Of a DNA stretch of 64,000 nucleotides, positions 1 to 9,671 are shown in pieces (the first letter of the stretch is position 1; each line of letters begins with the position of its first letter). The notes under the pieces were generated by a model that did not search any database, was not told where the DNA came from, and saw nothing but the letters and a program-made list of their open reading frames with translations. The stretch is from Hyphomicrobiaceae bacterium (GTDB taxonomy: Bacteria > Pseudomonadota > Alphaproteobacteria > Rhizobiales > Hyphomicrobiaceae): assembly GCA_016793635.1 (NCBI GenBank), contig JAEUMD010000009.1, positions 124,001 through 188,000 on the forward strand, in the 5' to 3' direction. The translations under genes were made by a program, and so were the position numbers.

Positions 1-462
1 GGCGACGCCGGCATACCGCGCCCAGCGCCAACCACGGCGATTGCGATTCGCCTGCAGCGCCGGCTGCGCATCACAGGCCGGGAGCATATCGCCGAGGTGG
101 TGGTTCCGCGCCACGAGCCGACGGGGCCCTCGGAAACGGCGGCCGCGCTTGCCGTTCGCCTGATCGCGGATGGACGCCCGGTATGGGTCATCGCCGCCGA
201 TCTGCCGGAGAATTGTGCCGCCACACCAGCCACCGGCGCCGGAGCCGCACCCTGCCCTGCGCTCGACGCGCTCGCGCGCTGGCGGAACGAACGCGCCACC
301 GGCATCGCCGTGGCACTCGGCGGGCGCAATGTCCGCGGAAACCGTTCCGCCCCACCCGGAGCATGCGGCTCGCAAGCAATCGTTTACCCGGGTGGCGGAG
401 CGGACATCGAGGCCCACGACGAGCCGGGGCTCGGCTGTATCGCCCGTCTCGTCTGGCCGTGA
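1..462 (+). CDS. Hypothetical protein, C-terminal part (5' end outside the window)
   Basis: A reading frame is open from the first base of the window to a TGA at 460-462, giving about 153 residues of the C-terminal part of a protein. I recognise no domain. The first third alternates charged and hydrophobic residues like a folded domain, while the last 80 residues are rich in Ala, Gly and Pro with little predicted order. Two other frames are also open over much of this stretch, as is common in GC-rich DNA, so coding is not certain. It ends 43 bases before the convergent pdxH stop. A degraded gene is an alternative. Confidence 0.35.
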   Translation, partial: GDAGIPRPAPTTAIAIRLQRRLRITGREHIAEVVVPRHEPTGPSETAAALAVRLIADGRPVWVIAADLPENCAATPATGAGAAPCPALDALARWRNERATGIAVALGGRNVRGNRSAPPGACGSQAIVYPGGGADIEAHDEPGLGCIARLVWP

Positions 463-505
463 CTTCGCCGCCGCAGCCTCCGGTGCGTTATCGGGCCAAT
501 CTTGC

Positions 506-1159
506 TTAGGGGTACAGCCGCATCGTCGTCCAGGCTGCCTGCGCGTCGGCGCGGCGGAACACTAGGCGGTCATGGAGGCGGAAGGGGCGATCCTGCCAGA
601 ACTCGATTTCGAGCGGGACGACGCGAAAGCCTGACCAGTGCGGTGGTCGCGGGATTTCGCCGACCGGATGGCGCGCCGCCACCATCGCCACTCTTTTTTC
701 AAGCGCGAAGCGGCTTTCGAGCGGGCGCGACTGGTCGGACGCCCAAGCTCCTATTCGGCTCCCACGCGGGCGCGACTGATAATAGGCGTCGGCCTCCGCA
801 TCCGATACGCGCGTAACCGTGCCGCGCACACGCACCTGCCGTCGCAGCGACTTCCAGTGGAACAGCAGCGCCGCCTGCAAGTTGGCGCCGAGCTCGCGTC
901 CTTTGGCACTCTCGAGGTTCGTGTAGAACACGAACCCGCGCGGAACTGCGTCCGCCGGGTCGAGCCCTTTGAGCAGGACCATGCGCACGTTCGGCAGGCC
1001 GTCAGGGTCGGCCGTTGCCAGCGCGAGGGCATTGGGATCGTTGATCTCGCTCTTCTCAGCTTCGCCGAGCCACGCGGCGAATAGCGCGAACGGCTCGTCC
1101 GCAGTCGTGAAGTCCGGCTCGGCGGCACCCGCCACGGTCGTGCTCTCATGATCCGTCAC
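506..1159 (-). CDS. pdxH: Pyridoxamine 5'-phosphate oxidase
   Basis: PdxH is the FMN enzyme that oxidises pyridoxine/pyridoxamine 5'-phosphate to pyridoxal 5'-phosphate, the last step of vitamin B6 synthesis and salvage, in the cytosol. The protein has the family blocks in order: [12 protein letters not shown], the FMN-contacting [50 protein letters not shown], and the C-terminal [11 protein letters not shown] ending in RLYP. From the GTG at 1159 the protein has 217 residues, against about 218 in E. coli. The frame stays open for 32 more codons upstream, but that extension is unlike the family, and the GTG has an AGGAA box before it. It is convergent with the partial gene to its left. Confidence 0.95.
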   Translation of the reverse strand: MTDHESTTVAGAAEPDFTTADEPFALFAAWLGEAEKSEINDPNALALATADPDGLPNVRMVLLKGLDPADAVPRGFVFYTNLESAKGRELGANLQAALLFHWKSLRRQVRVRGTVTRVSDAEADAYYQSRPRGSRIGAWASDQSRPLESRFALEKRVAMVAARHPVGEIPRPPHWSGFRVVPLEIEFWQDRPFRLHDRLVFRRADAQAAWTTMRLYP

Positions 1160-1335
1160 GTCGAATTCCTCTGCATCGTCTGCCGGTAATGCCCTCGGTC
1201 CGCGCCGGTCGCATCGGGTCAGGGGCCCGCTCCCTCGGGGACACTCCTTCAGCACCTCTTAACCCTGTTCGTCCATTCTGGGATCAGTCGGGCCCGCCCG
1301 GCCCAGTTCGTGTCCCTTAGTACGAGTGGTGCGTC

Positions 1336-1887
1336 ATGCGTGAAAGTCATCCGTTGTTCGCGTTCTCAGCGACTGTCATGGTCGCATTCTTTTTGATAGC
1401 CGCAATTCTCATCGTCCCCGATTTTGCCACCGCCGCCGAGCAGCCCGCGCTCCCCGCGACCGGTGCCCGCAACCCGGCTGCGCCCGCCGCAGCCCCCCTG
1501 ACGCCAATCCCGTCCAAGCCCGCCCCGTCCGCCAAGGACGAGGACCAGGCGACAAGCTGCTCGTGCCCGGACGCCATGGACAAGAGCAAGGTCTGGCCGC
1601 GGCCGAAATTCGCCGAAATGCGCCGCCCGCTCGATGCGCGCGACGAGATCGCCGCCCTGGAAAGCGTTCACCTCGCCCTGGCCGAGGTCGGCGACGGTTC
1701 GAGCTACGTCTGGCATCGCTACGACGGACGGCTTTCCGGCGTGGTGACCCCGACCGCCTCGTTCCGCGATAGCGATGGCAACGTCTGCCGCCATCTCATC
1801 GTCATCCTTTCGGCCGGCACCCACTCGAAGCGGACCGAAGGCGTCGCCTGCAGGCTCGACAGCGGCCGCTGGCAGTTGCAGGGCTGA
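1336..1887 (+). CDS. RT0821/Lpp0805-type surface (17 kDa) antigen family protein
   Basis: This is a predicted secreted or envelope protein of 183 residues. Residues 1-33 are an N-terminal hydrophobic segment that could act as signal peptide or anchor. An Ala/Pro-rich linker and a Cys-x-Cys pair (SCSCPD) follow. The C-terminal 85 residues match the small surface-antigen domain common in alphaproteobacteria, with W-H in SSYVWHRYDG, a Gly/Thr-rich strand, the block FRDSDGNVCRHL and a terminal CRLDSGRWQLQG. These domains are outer-membrane or periplasmic proteins of unknown biochemical role. The gene stands alone and is followed by a hairpin with a T-run. Family assignment comes from the C-terminal pattern; the function is not known. 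Confidence 0.7.
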   Translation: MRESHPLFAFSATVMVAFFLIAAILIVPDFATAAEQPALPATGARNPAAPAAAPLTPIPSKPAPSAKDEDQATSCSCPDAMDKSKVWPRPKFAEMRRPLDARDEIAALESVHLALAEVGDGSSYVWHRYDGRLSGVVTPTASFRDSDGNVCRHLIVILSAGTHSKRTEGVACRLDSGRWQLQG

Positions 1888-1971
1888 CCAGGGCGATCCC
1901 TGGCCGGACACAGCCCCTCCGGTAAGGCTCCGCGGGGGACCGGAATTCCGCCGATAGTCTAACGACAACTC

Positions 1972-2007
1972 GCCACCCCTGGCCCATCTGGACCCGGGGT
2001 GGCTTTT
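1972..2007 (+). terminator. Rho-independent terminator after the surface-antigen gene
   Basis: The 8-bp stem GCCACCCC (1972-1979) pairs with GGGGTGGC (1996-2003) across a 16-base loop and is followed directly by TTTT. It lies 85 bases past the surface-antigen stop codon and 52 bases before the fabI start, so it separates the two units. Confidence 0.65.
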
Positions 2008-2059
2008 GTGTAGGATGCCGGCCGAAGTCAGACAGATATTGAACAAGGGTCGACAGCCG

Positions 2060-2911
2060 ATGACTGCAGCCGAGGGCGGAGCCCAGGTCGCTACGGGCAC
2101 GTTGATGGCGGGCAAGCGTGGCCTCGTCATGGGCGTGGCCAACAACAGATCGATCGCCTGGGGCATCGCCAAGGCGTGTGTCCAGCAGGGCGCAGAGATC
2201 GCACTCACCTATCAGGGCGACGCGCTGAAGAAGCGCGTCGAGCCGCTTGCCGCCGATCTCGGCTCCAAGCTCGTGCTGCCGTGCGACGTCACCAACGCCC
2301 AATCGATGGACGAGGTGTTCAACCGTCTCGAGGCGGAATGGGGCCGGCTGGACTTCCTTGTCCATGCCATCGCCTTCTCCGACAAGAACGAGCTCGACGG
2401 CCGTTACGTCGACACGAGCGAGGCCAACTTCACGCAGACCATGCTGGTCTCGTGCTACTCGCTGACCGCGCTCGCCAAGCGCGCCGAGCGGCTGATGACC
2501 GACGGCGGATCGCTGATTACGCTCACCTACTACGGCGCCGAAAAGGTCATGCCGCATTATAACGTCATGGGCGTCGCCAAGGCGGCACTCGAGGCGAGCG
2601 TGCGGTATCTCGCGGCCGATCTCGGCAAGGGCGGCATCCGCGTCAACGCCATCTCGGCGGGACCGATCAAGACGCTCGCGGCTTCCGGCATTTCGGACTT
2701 CCGCTACATCCTGCGCTGGAACGAGTACAACTCTCCGCTGCGCCGCACGGTCACTATCGAGGATGTCGGCGGCGCTGGCGTCTACCTGCTTTCGGATCTT
2801 TCGCGCGGCGTCACCGGCGAAGTACACCACGTCGATTCCGGTTATCACGTGCAGGGCATGAAGAACGAGGACGCGCCGGACATCACCGTCGTCAAGGGCG
2901 ACGCGGGGTGA
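2060..2911 (+). CDS. fabI: Enoyl-[acyl-carrier-protein] reductase (NADH), FabI type
   Basis: FabI carries out the last reduction of each fatty-acid elongation cycle (trans-2-enoyl-ACP to acyl-ACP) in the cytosol. The protein shows the divergent SDR signature of FabI: the nucleotide-binding GVANNRSIAWGIA near residues 25-37, the catalytic Tyr167-x6-Lys174 in YNVMGVAK, a preceding Tyr pair at 157-158, and AISAGPIKTLAASGI in the substrate loop. I chose ATG 2060 (283 residues). An upstream ATG at 2006 and a downstream one at 2105 (MAGKRG) are possible; typical FabI proteins begin close to the latter, so the first 15 residues are doubtful. The last codons overlap the next gene as GTGA, suggesting co-translation. 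Confidence 0.95.
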   Translation: MTAAEGGAQVATGTLMAGKRGLVMGVANNRSIAWGIAKACVQQGAEIALTYQGDALKKRVEPLAADLGSKLVLPCDVTNAQSMDEVFNRLEAEWGRLDFLVHAIAFSDKNELDGRYVDTSEANFTQTMLVSCYSLTALAKRAERLMTDGGSLITLTYYGAEKVMPHYNVMGVAKAALEASVRYLAADLGKGGIRVNAISAGPIKTLAASGISDFRYILRWNEYNSPLRRTVTIEDVGGAGVYLLSDLSRGVTGEVHHVDSGYHVQGMKNEDAPDITVVKGDAG

Positions 2912-3507
2912 GGCAGCGTTTGCCGGCCGGCGTCACGATCTATTTCGTCCGTCACGGCGAGACAGATTGGAATGCCACCCGCCGCTATCAGGGCCAGGCC
3001 GACATCCCGCTCAACGACAAGGGCCGCGAGCAGGCCGCGCGCAACGGCTTTGCGCTACGCGCGCTACTCCCCGCGGTGGCCGGCTTCGACTTCGTCGCAA
3101 GCCCGCTCGGTCGCACCATCGAGACTATGCGCATCTTGCGCGGAGCTCTCGGAATGGCGGCTGACGGGTTCGCGACCGACGAGCGGCTGATCGAGCTCAA
3201 CTACGGCCATTGGCAGGGGCAGCTTCTCGCTGATTTGCCCCACCTCGACCCCGCCGGCGTCGCGGGCCGCGCAGCCGATCCGTTCAACTGGCGGCCGCGC
3301 GGTGGCGAAAACTACGCCGACCTCGCCGGCAGGCTCTCCGGCTGGCTGTCGACCGTCGAGCGCGATTGCGTGGTGGTTTCACACGGCGGCGTCAGCCGGG
3401 CACTGCGATGGCTGCTCGTCGGTGTCGATGAGGCGGAGATCCAATCCCTACCCGTGCCGCAGGATCGCGTCCTGGTCATTCGCGGTGAAGCGGCTGAGTG
3501 GCTCTGA
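2908..3507 (+). CDS. Histidine phosphatase family protein (phosphoglycerate mutase-like)
   Basis: This is a 199-residue protein of the histidine phosphatase superfamily. The phosphohistidine motif VRHGETDWN is near residue 14, the YQGQADIPLNDKG block follows, S-P-L-G-R-T appears near residue 67, the ELNYGHWQG acid loop near 93, and the second catalytic histidine in VVSHGGVSR near 156. Such enzymes remove phosphate from sugars, nucleotides or cofactors, and the substrate cannot be read from the sequence. The proposed GTG start overlaps the fabI stop (GTGA), so it is probably translated with fabI. An internal start is unlikely because the catalytic motif begins only 13 residues in. Confidence 0.85.
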   Translation: MRQRLPAGVTIYFVRHGETDWNATRRYQGQADIPLNDKGREQAARNGFALRALLPAVAGFDFVASPLGRTIETMRILRGALGMAADGFATDERLIELNYGHWQGQLLADLPHLDPAGVAGRAADPFNWRPRGGENYADLAGRLSGWLSTVERDCVVVSHGGVSRALRWLLVGVDEAEIQSLPVPQDRVLVIRGEAAEWL

Positions 3508-3519
3508 ACGCACGAGGCT

Positions 3520-4080
3520 TCATTTCGATGGAGTGGGACGCTCAGCCGGTCGCGGTGCCGGTACCCGCAGCGGTCCCTTCAGCGCCATGCGCCCTTCATC
3601 GAAATCGATGTGACGCCGCTTGCCCGCCGGGTCAATCGCCACCTTCCGCGGCGGCGTGATGGCGGCGACCGGCGCCGGCACGTCAGAGGGCTCGGTTTTT
3701 GCGGCGGCGACGGCCGCGCCGGCCATGTACATCAAGGCCAGCGCACTGTCGCGGCGGCCAGGGGCCGGAGCCTGATCAGGCGCGCGACTCGGCTCCTCCA
3801 CATCGCCGGCAAGCAGGATCGCTTCGGGCAGTGGTGGGGTTTTCGGCATCACCCGGCGAACCGGGCCGACCATCGCGCGGATTGGCACTTGTGCAACCTC
3901 GGGTCGTGTCACCAGGGCAGGCGAAGTTTGCGGCGTGGCCACCTTCGGCTCACCAGTCGAACGAGTGGGGACGGCATGATGCCGACGCTCGACGAAGAAC
4001 AAGGCGAGCAATGCTAGGGAAATGAATACCGCGAGGCGGAAAGCGCTGGTTCGCACGATCGATCCCTGTCGAGGCCGCAA
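3520..4080 (-). CDS. Hypothetical membrane-anchored protein, Pro/Ala-rich
   Basis: This 186-residue protein has one N-terminal membrane segment (about residues 13-30) preceded by basic residues, so it is probably anchored in the inner membrane with the rest in the periplasm. The remainder is low in complexity, rich in Pro, Ala, Val and Arg, with a possible second hydrophobic patch near 115-128. I recognise no domain or catalytic motif. It converges on the histidine phosphatase gene, with 12 bases between the stop codons. Similar short anchored, proline-rich proteins are common in Hyphomicrobiales without known function. The coding call rests on the sensible membrane topology and the lack of a better frame. 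Confidence 0.5.
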   Translation of the reverse strand: MRPRQGSIVRTSAFRLAVFISLALLALFFVERRHHAVPTRSTGEPKVATPQTSPALVTRPEVAQVPIRAMVGPVRRVMPKTPPLPEAILLAGDVEEPSRAPDQAPAPGRRDSALALMYMAGAAVAAAKTEPSDVPAPVAAITPPRKVAIDPAGKRRHIDFDEGRMALKGPLRVPAPRPAERPTPSK

Positions 4081-4749
4081 TCAAACACGCCCCCCGACAT
4101 GCCGGGCAGGTTGTCACCGATGAAAATGGCGGGGCTGAGACGGGGCGGCAATGACGGACACGGATCATGCTTACCGCGCAAGGCGGCATGGCACGCCGTA
4201 TCGCAAGGCCCAAGAGCCCATCGCGGTCCAAACTTTGGAGCGTTTCGGGGAGCGTCGATGGGGCTGATGCGCGCGCTGCTGGCACCCGGACAAAAGGGGA
4301 GCCGGGATAGCGGCACCCGGCTCCCTCTCACGCATTTTGAGAAAGCTCGAGACCGGTTGCTCAGACCGTTCGAGAGCATCCTTGAAGCGAACGGACGCCG
4401 ACGCAACAGGGAACCGGCCCCTTGACGCTGCCGCTGCGCCGCGGCCATCCCGACTTGCTGCGGGCTGGGCCGAGGGTGACGCAACGGGCTCGAGCCGCGA
4501 GGTGGCGTGCCGATCAAAACACGGGAATTCTCGCGGACGAATCGCAGCAGGGCTATGGACTGATAATCCGGTGCGGCGCGCATGTCACCCACCGCGCCGA
4601 ACAATCGCACCTTGCGGTCATGTTGATCGCCCCCTAAGAGTGATTTCCACCACACTTCGAGGCGCCGAAGCTTGCTTTTTTGCGGCAATACCTGCTCGCA
4701 AGCTGGCTGTACGCGCAACCTGCCTCAGCAATACATCGCCGAGACTTGC
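4081..4749. other. Intergenic region before aroC, nothing recognised
   Basis: This stretch has overlapping open frames on both strands, but none shows a conserved domain, a good ribosome-binding site or sensible composition. No tRNA, riboswitch or clear terminator was seen. It probably holds the promoters of the two divergent units on either side. Confidence 0.4.
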
Positions 4750-5895
4750 ATGTCGCACAACAGCTTCGGGCATCTCTTCCGGATCACCACTTGGGGCGAA
4801 AGCCATGGGCCGGCACTCGGCGTCGTCGTCGACGGTTGCCCCCCCGGCGTTCCGCTCGAGGCGGCGGAAATTCAGGCCGATCTGGACCGCAGGAAGCCCG
4901 GCGGTTCCCGCTTCGTCACGCAGCGACGCGAGTCCGACACGGTCGAGATCCTTTCGGGCGTGTTCCCTGATCGTGCTGGCCGTCAGGTCACCACCGGCAC
5001 GCCGATCTCCCTCTTCATCCGCAACGAGGACCAGCGCTCCAAGGATTACGGCGACATCAAAGAGAAGTTCCGGCCAGGCCATGCCGACTTCACCTACATC
5101 GCCAAGTACGGCATTCGCGATTATCGCGGAGGTGGCCGTTCCTCGGCGCGCGAGACGGCCGCGCGCGTCGCCGCCGGCGCCGTCGCGCGCAAGGTGCTCT
5201 CCCACCTGCTCGGGAACGTGACGATCCGAGGCGCGCTGGTGCAGATGGGCCCACATCGCGTCGACCGCGCACGGTGGGACTGGCGGGCCGTTTCCGGCAA
5301 CCCGTTCTTTTGCCCCGATCCGGTCGTCGCGGCCGCCTGGGAAGACTACCTCGACGCCATTCGCAAGGCCGGCTCGTCGATCGGTGCCGTCGTCGAAGTC
5401 GTCGCAGAGGGCATTCCCGCGGGCCTCGGTGCGCCGATCTATGGAAAACTCGATTCCGAGATCGCGGCGGCGATGATGACGATCAACGCCGTGAAGGGCG
5501 TCGAGATCGGCGCCGGCATGGCCTCCGCCGAGCTGACCGGCGAGGAGAACGCCGACGAGATCCGCATCGGCAACGATGGCCGCCCGCTGTTTCTCTCCAA
5601 CAATGCCGGCGGCATCCTCGGCGGCATCTCGTCAGGTCAGCCGATCGTCTGCCGTTTCGCGGTGAAGCCGACATCCTCGATCCTGACGCCGCGGCGGACC
5701 ATCGACGCCGCCGGCAACGAGACCGAAGTTTCGACCAAGGGGCGGCACGACCCCTGTGTCGGCATCCGCGCTGTCCCGGTGGGCGAGGCCATGATGGCGA
5801 TCGTGCTCGCAGACCAGCTCCTGCGCCACCGAGGTCAGGTGGGGAATTGCGGCAGCGCCGCGCCAGCCGAAACCGAAAGCGGCGCCAAGTCGTGA
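4750..5895 (+). CDS. aroC: Chorismate synthase
   Basis: AroC converts 5-enolpyruvylshikimate 3-phosphate to chorismate, the last common step of aromatic amino-acid synthesis, using reduced FMN. The protein (381 residues) carries the family signatures: [14 protein letters not shown] near residue 16, the strongly conserved RRPGG-like RRKPGGSRF near 46, the [20 protein letters not shown] block near 123, and [13 protein letters not shown] near the C-terminus. I chose ATG 4750 because the protein then begins [20 protein letters not shown], as in the family; the frame is open 26 codons further upstream without family resemblance. The stop overlaps the start of the lipid kinase gene (GTGA). Confidence 0.96.
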   Translation: MSHNSFGHLFRITTWGESHGPALGVVVDGCPPGVPLEAAEIQADLDRRKPGGSRFVTQRRESDTVEILSGVFPDRAGRQVTTGTPISLFIRNEDQRSKDYGDIKEKFRPGHADFTYIAKYGIRDYRGGGRSSARETAARVAAGAVARKVLSHLLGNVTIRGALVQMGPHRVDRARWDWRAVSGNPFFCPDPVVAAAWEDYLDAIRKAGSSIGAVVEVVAEGIPAGLGAPIYGKLDSEIAAAMMTINAVKGVEIGAGMASAELTGEENADEIRIGNDGRPLFLSNNAGGILGGISSGQPIVCRFAVKPTSSILTPRRTIDAAGNETEVSTKGRHDPCVGIRAVPVGEAMMAIVLADQLLRHRGQVGNCGSAAPAETESGAKS

Positions 5896-6788
5896 GCGTG
5901 AGCGGGCCGCGCCGCCGGTTTCTTATCATCCGCAACCGCCATGCCGGCCTTGCCAACCGGCGGCTGGTCCAAGCCGTCGCCACTGAGCTTGCCGCGCGCG
6001 GCGGCGAGGCTCGGCTGATCGAGACTGAGCGCGCAGCAGAGCTCGACAAAGCACTCGCGGGTGCTGCCGAATTCGATGCGATATGTGCCGCCGGCGGTGA
6101 CGGGACGTTGCGCGCATTGGCCAAGGCCATCTCGGGCACGGCGGCGGTGGAACGACCGCTGGCGCTGATCCCCTCGGGCACGGGTAACGTGATGGCCTGC
6201 GAGCTCGGCATCCCTCGGGACGCGCCCGGCATCGCCGATATGTTGCTGCACGGCCCCGTTCGGCCCATCGCAGGGGGCCGTGCGAACGGCGAGCTGTTCC
6301 TCTCGATGTGCGGAGCGGGTTTCGATGGCGAGGTCGTCGCCCACCTCGCCTCACGCCTCAAGGAGCGGATCGGCCGGGCCGCCTATACGGCGCCCGTCCT
6401 GCGTGCGCTGAAGTTGCGACCGGTGCCGTTTACGGCGACGATCGACGGCGTGGGGAAGCAAGCAACCTGGCTCGTCGTCAGCAACGTGCGCCACTACGGC
6501 GGCAGCTTCATCATCGCACCCGGTGCCGACGTCTCGACGCCCGGCCTGCACGCTGCCGTGATGACGGCAACGACGCGGTCCGGCCGCGTCGCCGAGCTAC
6601 TCGCCATCGCCTCACGAAACCCCGCGCGCTGCCGCACGATAGAGATCGTACCTTGCCGCACGGTCGTGATCGAACCGCCGACGTCGCTGCCACTGGAGAT
6701 CGACGGCGACATCCTTGGCCGCGGCGCACTCAGGATCGAGACGGTCGACCGCGTCATCGACATGATCGTCCCGCCAAGTCGCCGTTGA
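5892..6788 (+). CDS. Diacylglycerol/lipid kinase family protein
   Basis: This 298-residue protein belongs to the DAGK catalytic-domain family (YegS/DgkB-like), which phosphorylates diacylglycerol or related lipids at the membrane with ATP. The key motifs are the nucleotide-binding [12 protein letters not shown] near residue 66 and PSGTGNVMA near 93, followed by the GAGFDGEV motif near 137. The C-terminal beta-rich domain ends in the typical LEIDGD segment. The proposed GTG start at 5892 overlaps the aroC stop, giving a translationally coupled pair. Two other substrates (sphingosine-like lipids, NAD) are known for this fold, so only the family is safe. Confidence 0.85.
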   Translation: MSVSGPRRRFLIIRNRHAGLANRRLVQAVATELAARGGEARLIETERAAELDKALAGAAEFDAICAAGGDGTLRALAKAISGTAAVERPLALIPSGTGNVMACELGIPRDAPGIADMLLHGPVRPIAGGRANGELFLSMCGAGFDGEVVAHLASRLKERIGRAAYTAPVLRALKLRPVPFTATIDGVGKQATWLVVSNVRHYGGSFIIAPGADVSTPGLHAAVMTATTRSGRVAELLAIASRNPARCRTIEIVPCRTVVIEPPTSLPLEIDGDILGRGALRIETVDRVIDMIVPPSRR

Positions 6789-7007
6789 CACTTGCGATGA
6801 CGGCGCAAAGTGCCTTCGACACAACTGATCGCATCCAACCTCTTGGATGCAGCTCGCGCTTTCGGAGAAAGGCGAAGTGCTTTCGCCTCAACCGATCACA
6901 TCCAAACCAACGGGCGCGGCTCGCGCTTATGGACAAGCCGTGGAGCAGTCTCGTCCCAATCGTTTGGCTCCCGTGCGCGGCTGAACCCCACGCGCGGCCC
7001 GGCAACG

Positions 7008-7036
7008 AAAAAGCCGGAGCTTGAGGCTCCGGCTTC
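7008..7036 (-). terminator. Terminator downstream of the porin gene
   Basis: A strong hairpin, GCCGGAGC/GCTCCGGC with loop TTGAG or similar, is followed on the minus strand by TTTTT. It lies about 105 bases beyond the porin stop codon and reads in the porin direction. On the plus strand it lacks a good T-run, so it mainly ends the leftward transcript. Confidence 0.75.
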
Positions 7037-7142
7037 TCGATCCGATTGGGGGACGGACCAAGTGTGGAGATCGGGTCCACACCGAGTAGTGATGCCGTAT
7101 CGCAAGACGAGGGCAGCCGAGCTGCCCTCATCCCGCCCTTCA

Positions 7143-7967
7143 TCAGGGCAGCGTGACCTTCGCGGTGAACACGAAGCGCTCGTCGGCCAGACCGTCAAGC
7201 GGCAGCGTGCCGGTGTTGATGTCCGTATCCCAGTAGCGGAAATCGAAGGTGAACTTGTCGACCGCGAGAGACAGACCAACGTTCCAGTAGGTGTAGTCGA
7301 GCTGTGCGCTGTTCGAGTCATACGACTGAACGGTACCGACCAAGCCGTTGATGGTCGGGGTGACCGGACCCATGGCGGCGAAGGTGTAACCGATCGAGCC
7401 CTCGGCGGTCAGCACATTGCCGGTCTCAGCCGTGTAATCGGGCGACCAGAACAACGTGGCGCCGAGCGAGAAGTTGTTCCAGGTGCCGCTCACGCCACCC
7501 TTGAGCTCGACGTAGTCGAGTTCGGCGCCCGGAGCGTCGTTCGCGCTCGGATAGGCGTAGTAAATGACACCGAGATCGAACGTCAGCGGACCCCAGGTCG
7601 GCTTGATACCAGCGTAGAGGTCCACCTCGATCGAGGCGTCGCCAGAGCCGGGACCACCCTTGCCCTTGACGAAGTCGATGCCCGAGGCCCAGACGCCAGC
7701 GTAGAAGATACCGCAGGTAGCGTCAGCGCCACCCTGCACGGTCGGGTCCTCGTACGACTGCGAGATGCCGCGGAACACGTAGTCCGTGGTGCCACCGACG
7801 TTGAACGAGAACGAGCAGCGGCGCGGAGCCTCCGCCGGAGCGTCCTTGATGGAACCGCCGTCACGACGGCCGAACAGATCGCCTGCGGAGGCCGGCGCAA
7901 CAGCCGCGAAGAGCGCCGAAGCGGCGACCGCAGCCGTGCACATGAGAGAGAACTTGTTAGTTGCCAT
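7143..7967 (-). CDS. TorF-type putative outer-membrane porin
   Basis: This 274-residue protein has a clear signal peptide (residues 1-28, ending APASAGD) and then a run of amphipathic beta-strands typical of a small outer-membrane barrel. The segment TTDYVFRGISQSYEDPTVQGG near residue 60 is the hallmark of the TorF/Gcw_chp porin family (TIGR02001), and the protein ends FTAKVTLP with a strand suited to barrel insertion. The pore selectivity is unknown. It is monocistronic, with a terminator 105 bases downstream and about 515 bases of non-coding DNA upstream that probably carries its promoter. Codon use looks strongly biased to preferred GC-ending codons, as expected for an abundant envelope protein. 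Confidence 0.85.
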   Translation of the reverse strand: MATNKFSLMCTAAVAASALFAAVAPASAGDLFGRRDGGSIKDAPAEAPRRCSFSFNVGGTTDYVFRGISQSYEDPTVQGGADATCGIFYAGVWASGIDFVKGKGGPGSGDASIEVDLYAGIKPTWGPLTFDLGVIYYAYPSANDAPGAELDYVELKGGVSGTWNNFSLGATLFWSPDYTAETGNVLTAEGSIGYTFAAMGPVTPTINGLVGTVQSYDSNSAQLDYTYWNVGLSLAVDKFTFDFRYWDTDINTGTLPLDGLADERFVFTAKVTLP

Positions 7968-8482
7968 GACTATCTAAACCCCCAGTTTCATGCCGCGCCA
8001 CCCCCACACGAGGTCACGGCTCACCGCAGTGCTGAGATCGGAATCAGCCGCTTGCTGATGCTAGAAAACGGGAAACACATGCTGCGGACAAGCGGATTCG
8101 TCCTACCATCAAGGGCTTGACATCATGCTGTAGCGCATCAGCAACGAATCCTTTCGATTGTGCAAACAGATGCCCTCGACTGCCTAAATTGCGATCAGTA
8201 GGCGAATGTCGATTGCACGCCCCGGCGGCACAAAGCCTGCTTTTTAGGCCGCCATTTAAGGGGATATCTGAACGGTTGCGACTTGTCGCAGGTCAGATAT
8301 CGGCAAGATCGCCACACCGGAGTGGTGCCATTACCTCCAGCGTACTGGCGACCTCGCGACACGGCGCGCTGATCGCTGGAGGCCTGAGCTGGCATGTGCT
8401 AACGGCGATCAATCGCACATCGAATCGCCCCGCGCCGCGCGCAGAATAGCGCCGCCGTCTTCCGAACCCGAAAGCTGACGCC
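7968..8482. other. Intergenic region between divergent porin and SDR genes, nothing recognised
   Basis: No convincing gene was found. The DNA just upstream of the porin has a lower GC content than its surroundings, as expected for a promoter region, but I could not place -35/-10 boxes with confidence. Confidence 0.4.
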
Positions 8483-9274
8483 ATGACCCGGGCGCCGAGA
8501 TCGCCGAGCGCGCAGACGAACGACGGCGTGGGGGCGATATCCTCTTCGCCGCCGCCGCGCACCGCGCTCATCACCGGCGCCGCCCGCCGGATCGGTCGCG
8601 CGATTGCCCTCGACATGGCGAGCCGTGGCTGGCAGATCGCCGTTCACTATCGCAAGTCCGCCGAAGATGCGGAGGCACTGGCTGGCGAGATTCGCAACCT
8701 GGGCGTGAAGGCTGCGACGATCAAGGCGGACCTCTCGGTCGCCGACGACGTCGATGCACTCGTGCCGGCCTGCGTATCGGCGCTCGGGCCCCCTTGCTGT
8801 CTCGTCAACAACGCCTCCGAGTTCCAGCTCGACACCTTGCAGACGCTGACGCGCGAGACGTGGCACCTCCATCTCGACACCAATCTGAAGACCCCTGTGT
8901 TCCTAGCGCAGGCGCTCGCCGCCCACCTTCCGCACGGGTGTGAAGGCAACATCATCAACGTGATCGACCAGCGCGTGTGGAACCTGAAGCCGGACTTCTT
9001 CTCCTACACCATCTCAAAAGCCGGCCTTTGGACGGCGACCCGCATGCTCGCCCAGGCACTCGCTCCGCGCATCCGCGTCAACGCCATTGGACCAGGCCCG
9101 GTGCTCAAGAGCATCCATCAGACGGACGCCGACTTCGCTGCCGAGCAGGCCTCGACGCTCATGCAGCGCGGCGCGAGCACCGCCGAAATCGCGCAGGCCG
9201 TACGGTTCATCCTCGAAGCCCCGGCCATGACCGGACAGATGATCGTTCTCGACGGCGGCCAGCATTTGACTTGA
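8483..9274 (+). CDS. SDR oxidoreductase, pteridine reductase/FolM-like
   Basis: This 263-residue short-chain dehydrogenase has the cofactor motif TGAARRIG near residue 32, where the TGxxxRxG form is typical of pteridine reductase 1 and FolM (dihydromonapterin reductase) rather than of ordinary SDRs. It also has VNNASEF near 107 and the catalytic YTISK near residue 175. The Arg in the cofactor loop implies NADPH. A role in reducing pterins of the folate pathway is likely but not proven. The first 25 residues are Ser/Pro-rich and may not be translated; an internal start closer to the Rossmann fold is possible. It is followed by a duplicated ~80 bp non-coding repeat. Confidence 0.8.
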   Translation: MTRAPRSPSAQTNDGVGAISSSPPPRTALITGAARRIGRAIALDMASRGWQIAVHYRKSAEDAEALAGEIRNLGVKAATIKADLSVADDVDALVPACVSALGPPCCLVNNASEFQLDTLQTLTRETWHLHLDTNLKTPVFLAQALAAHLPHGCEGNIINVIDQRVWNLKPDFFSYTISKAGLWTATRMLAQALAPRIRVNAIGPGPVLKSIHQTDADFAAEQASTLMQRGASTAEIAQAVRFILEAPAMTGQMIVLDGGQHLT

Positions 9275-9278
9275 TTTC

Positions 9279-9437
9279 GCTCACGGCCCATCCGGGCCTC
9301 CGCGGGGGCGGCGCAACGCGCCGGGCCACTCATGGCCTGCCCTGCGGGAGTGCCTACCCAGCTCACGGTCCATCCGCGCCTCCGCGGGGGCGGCGCAACG
9401 CGCCGGGCCACTCGTCGCCTGCCCTGCGGGACATGCC
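9279..9437 (+). repeat. Two tandem copies of an ~80 bp GC-rich repeat
   Basis: Copy 1 starts at 9279 and copy 2 at 9361 (period 82). Both contain GCTCACGG, CCTCCGCGGGGGCGGCGCAA, CGCGCCGGGCCACTC and CCTGCCCTGCGGGA, differing at only a few positions. The unit can form GC-rich hairpins and lies just after the SDR stop codon. No open frame of note spans it. Confidence 0.8.
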
Positions 9438-9671
9438 CCCCCGATCGTGGCTTGCCTCGCTGCTGGTCGCGCAATAGCCCCGCAATTGACCCGTGATTGC
9501 CACAATTGGTGAGCCCCGCACCCCACTCGCGCCGCAAACACATGGACCAATGGCACCACGGCACGGGGGTGCCATTCGAGTACGAGTTAACCCGCCGTTA
9601 ACGCTAATTGTGCAACGATCGTAACCGTTTGTTAGGGCTGTTTTCGGCCCCGACGGTTGATGGGTGATATC

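Noticed and set aside
3885..3905. Sigma-54 promoter (TGGCAC...TGCA)
   Set aside because: The spacing and the -12 element do not match the TGGCAC-N5-TTGC consensus, and it lies within a gene.
5274..5891. N-terminal extension of the lipid kinase frame into aroC
   Set aside because: The extension runs antiphase through aroC and is Arg-rich, a typical shadow frame; the kinase start at 5892 fits its family.
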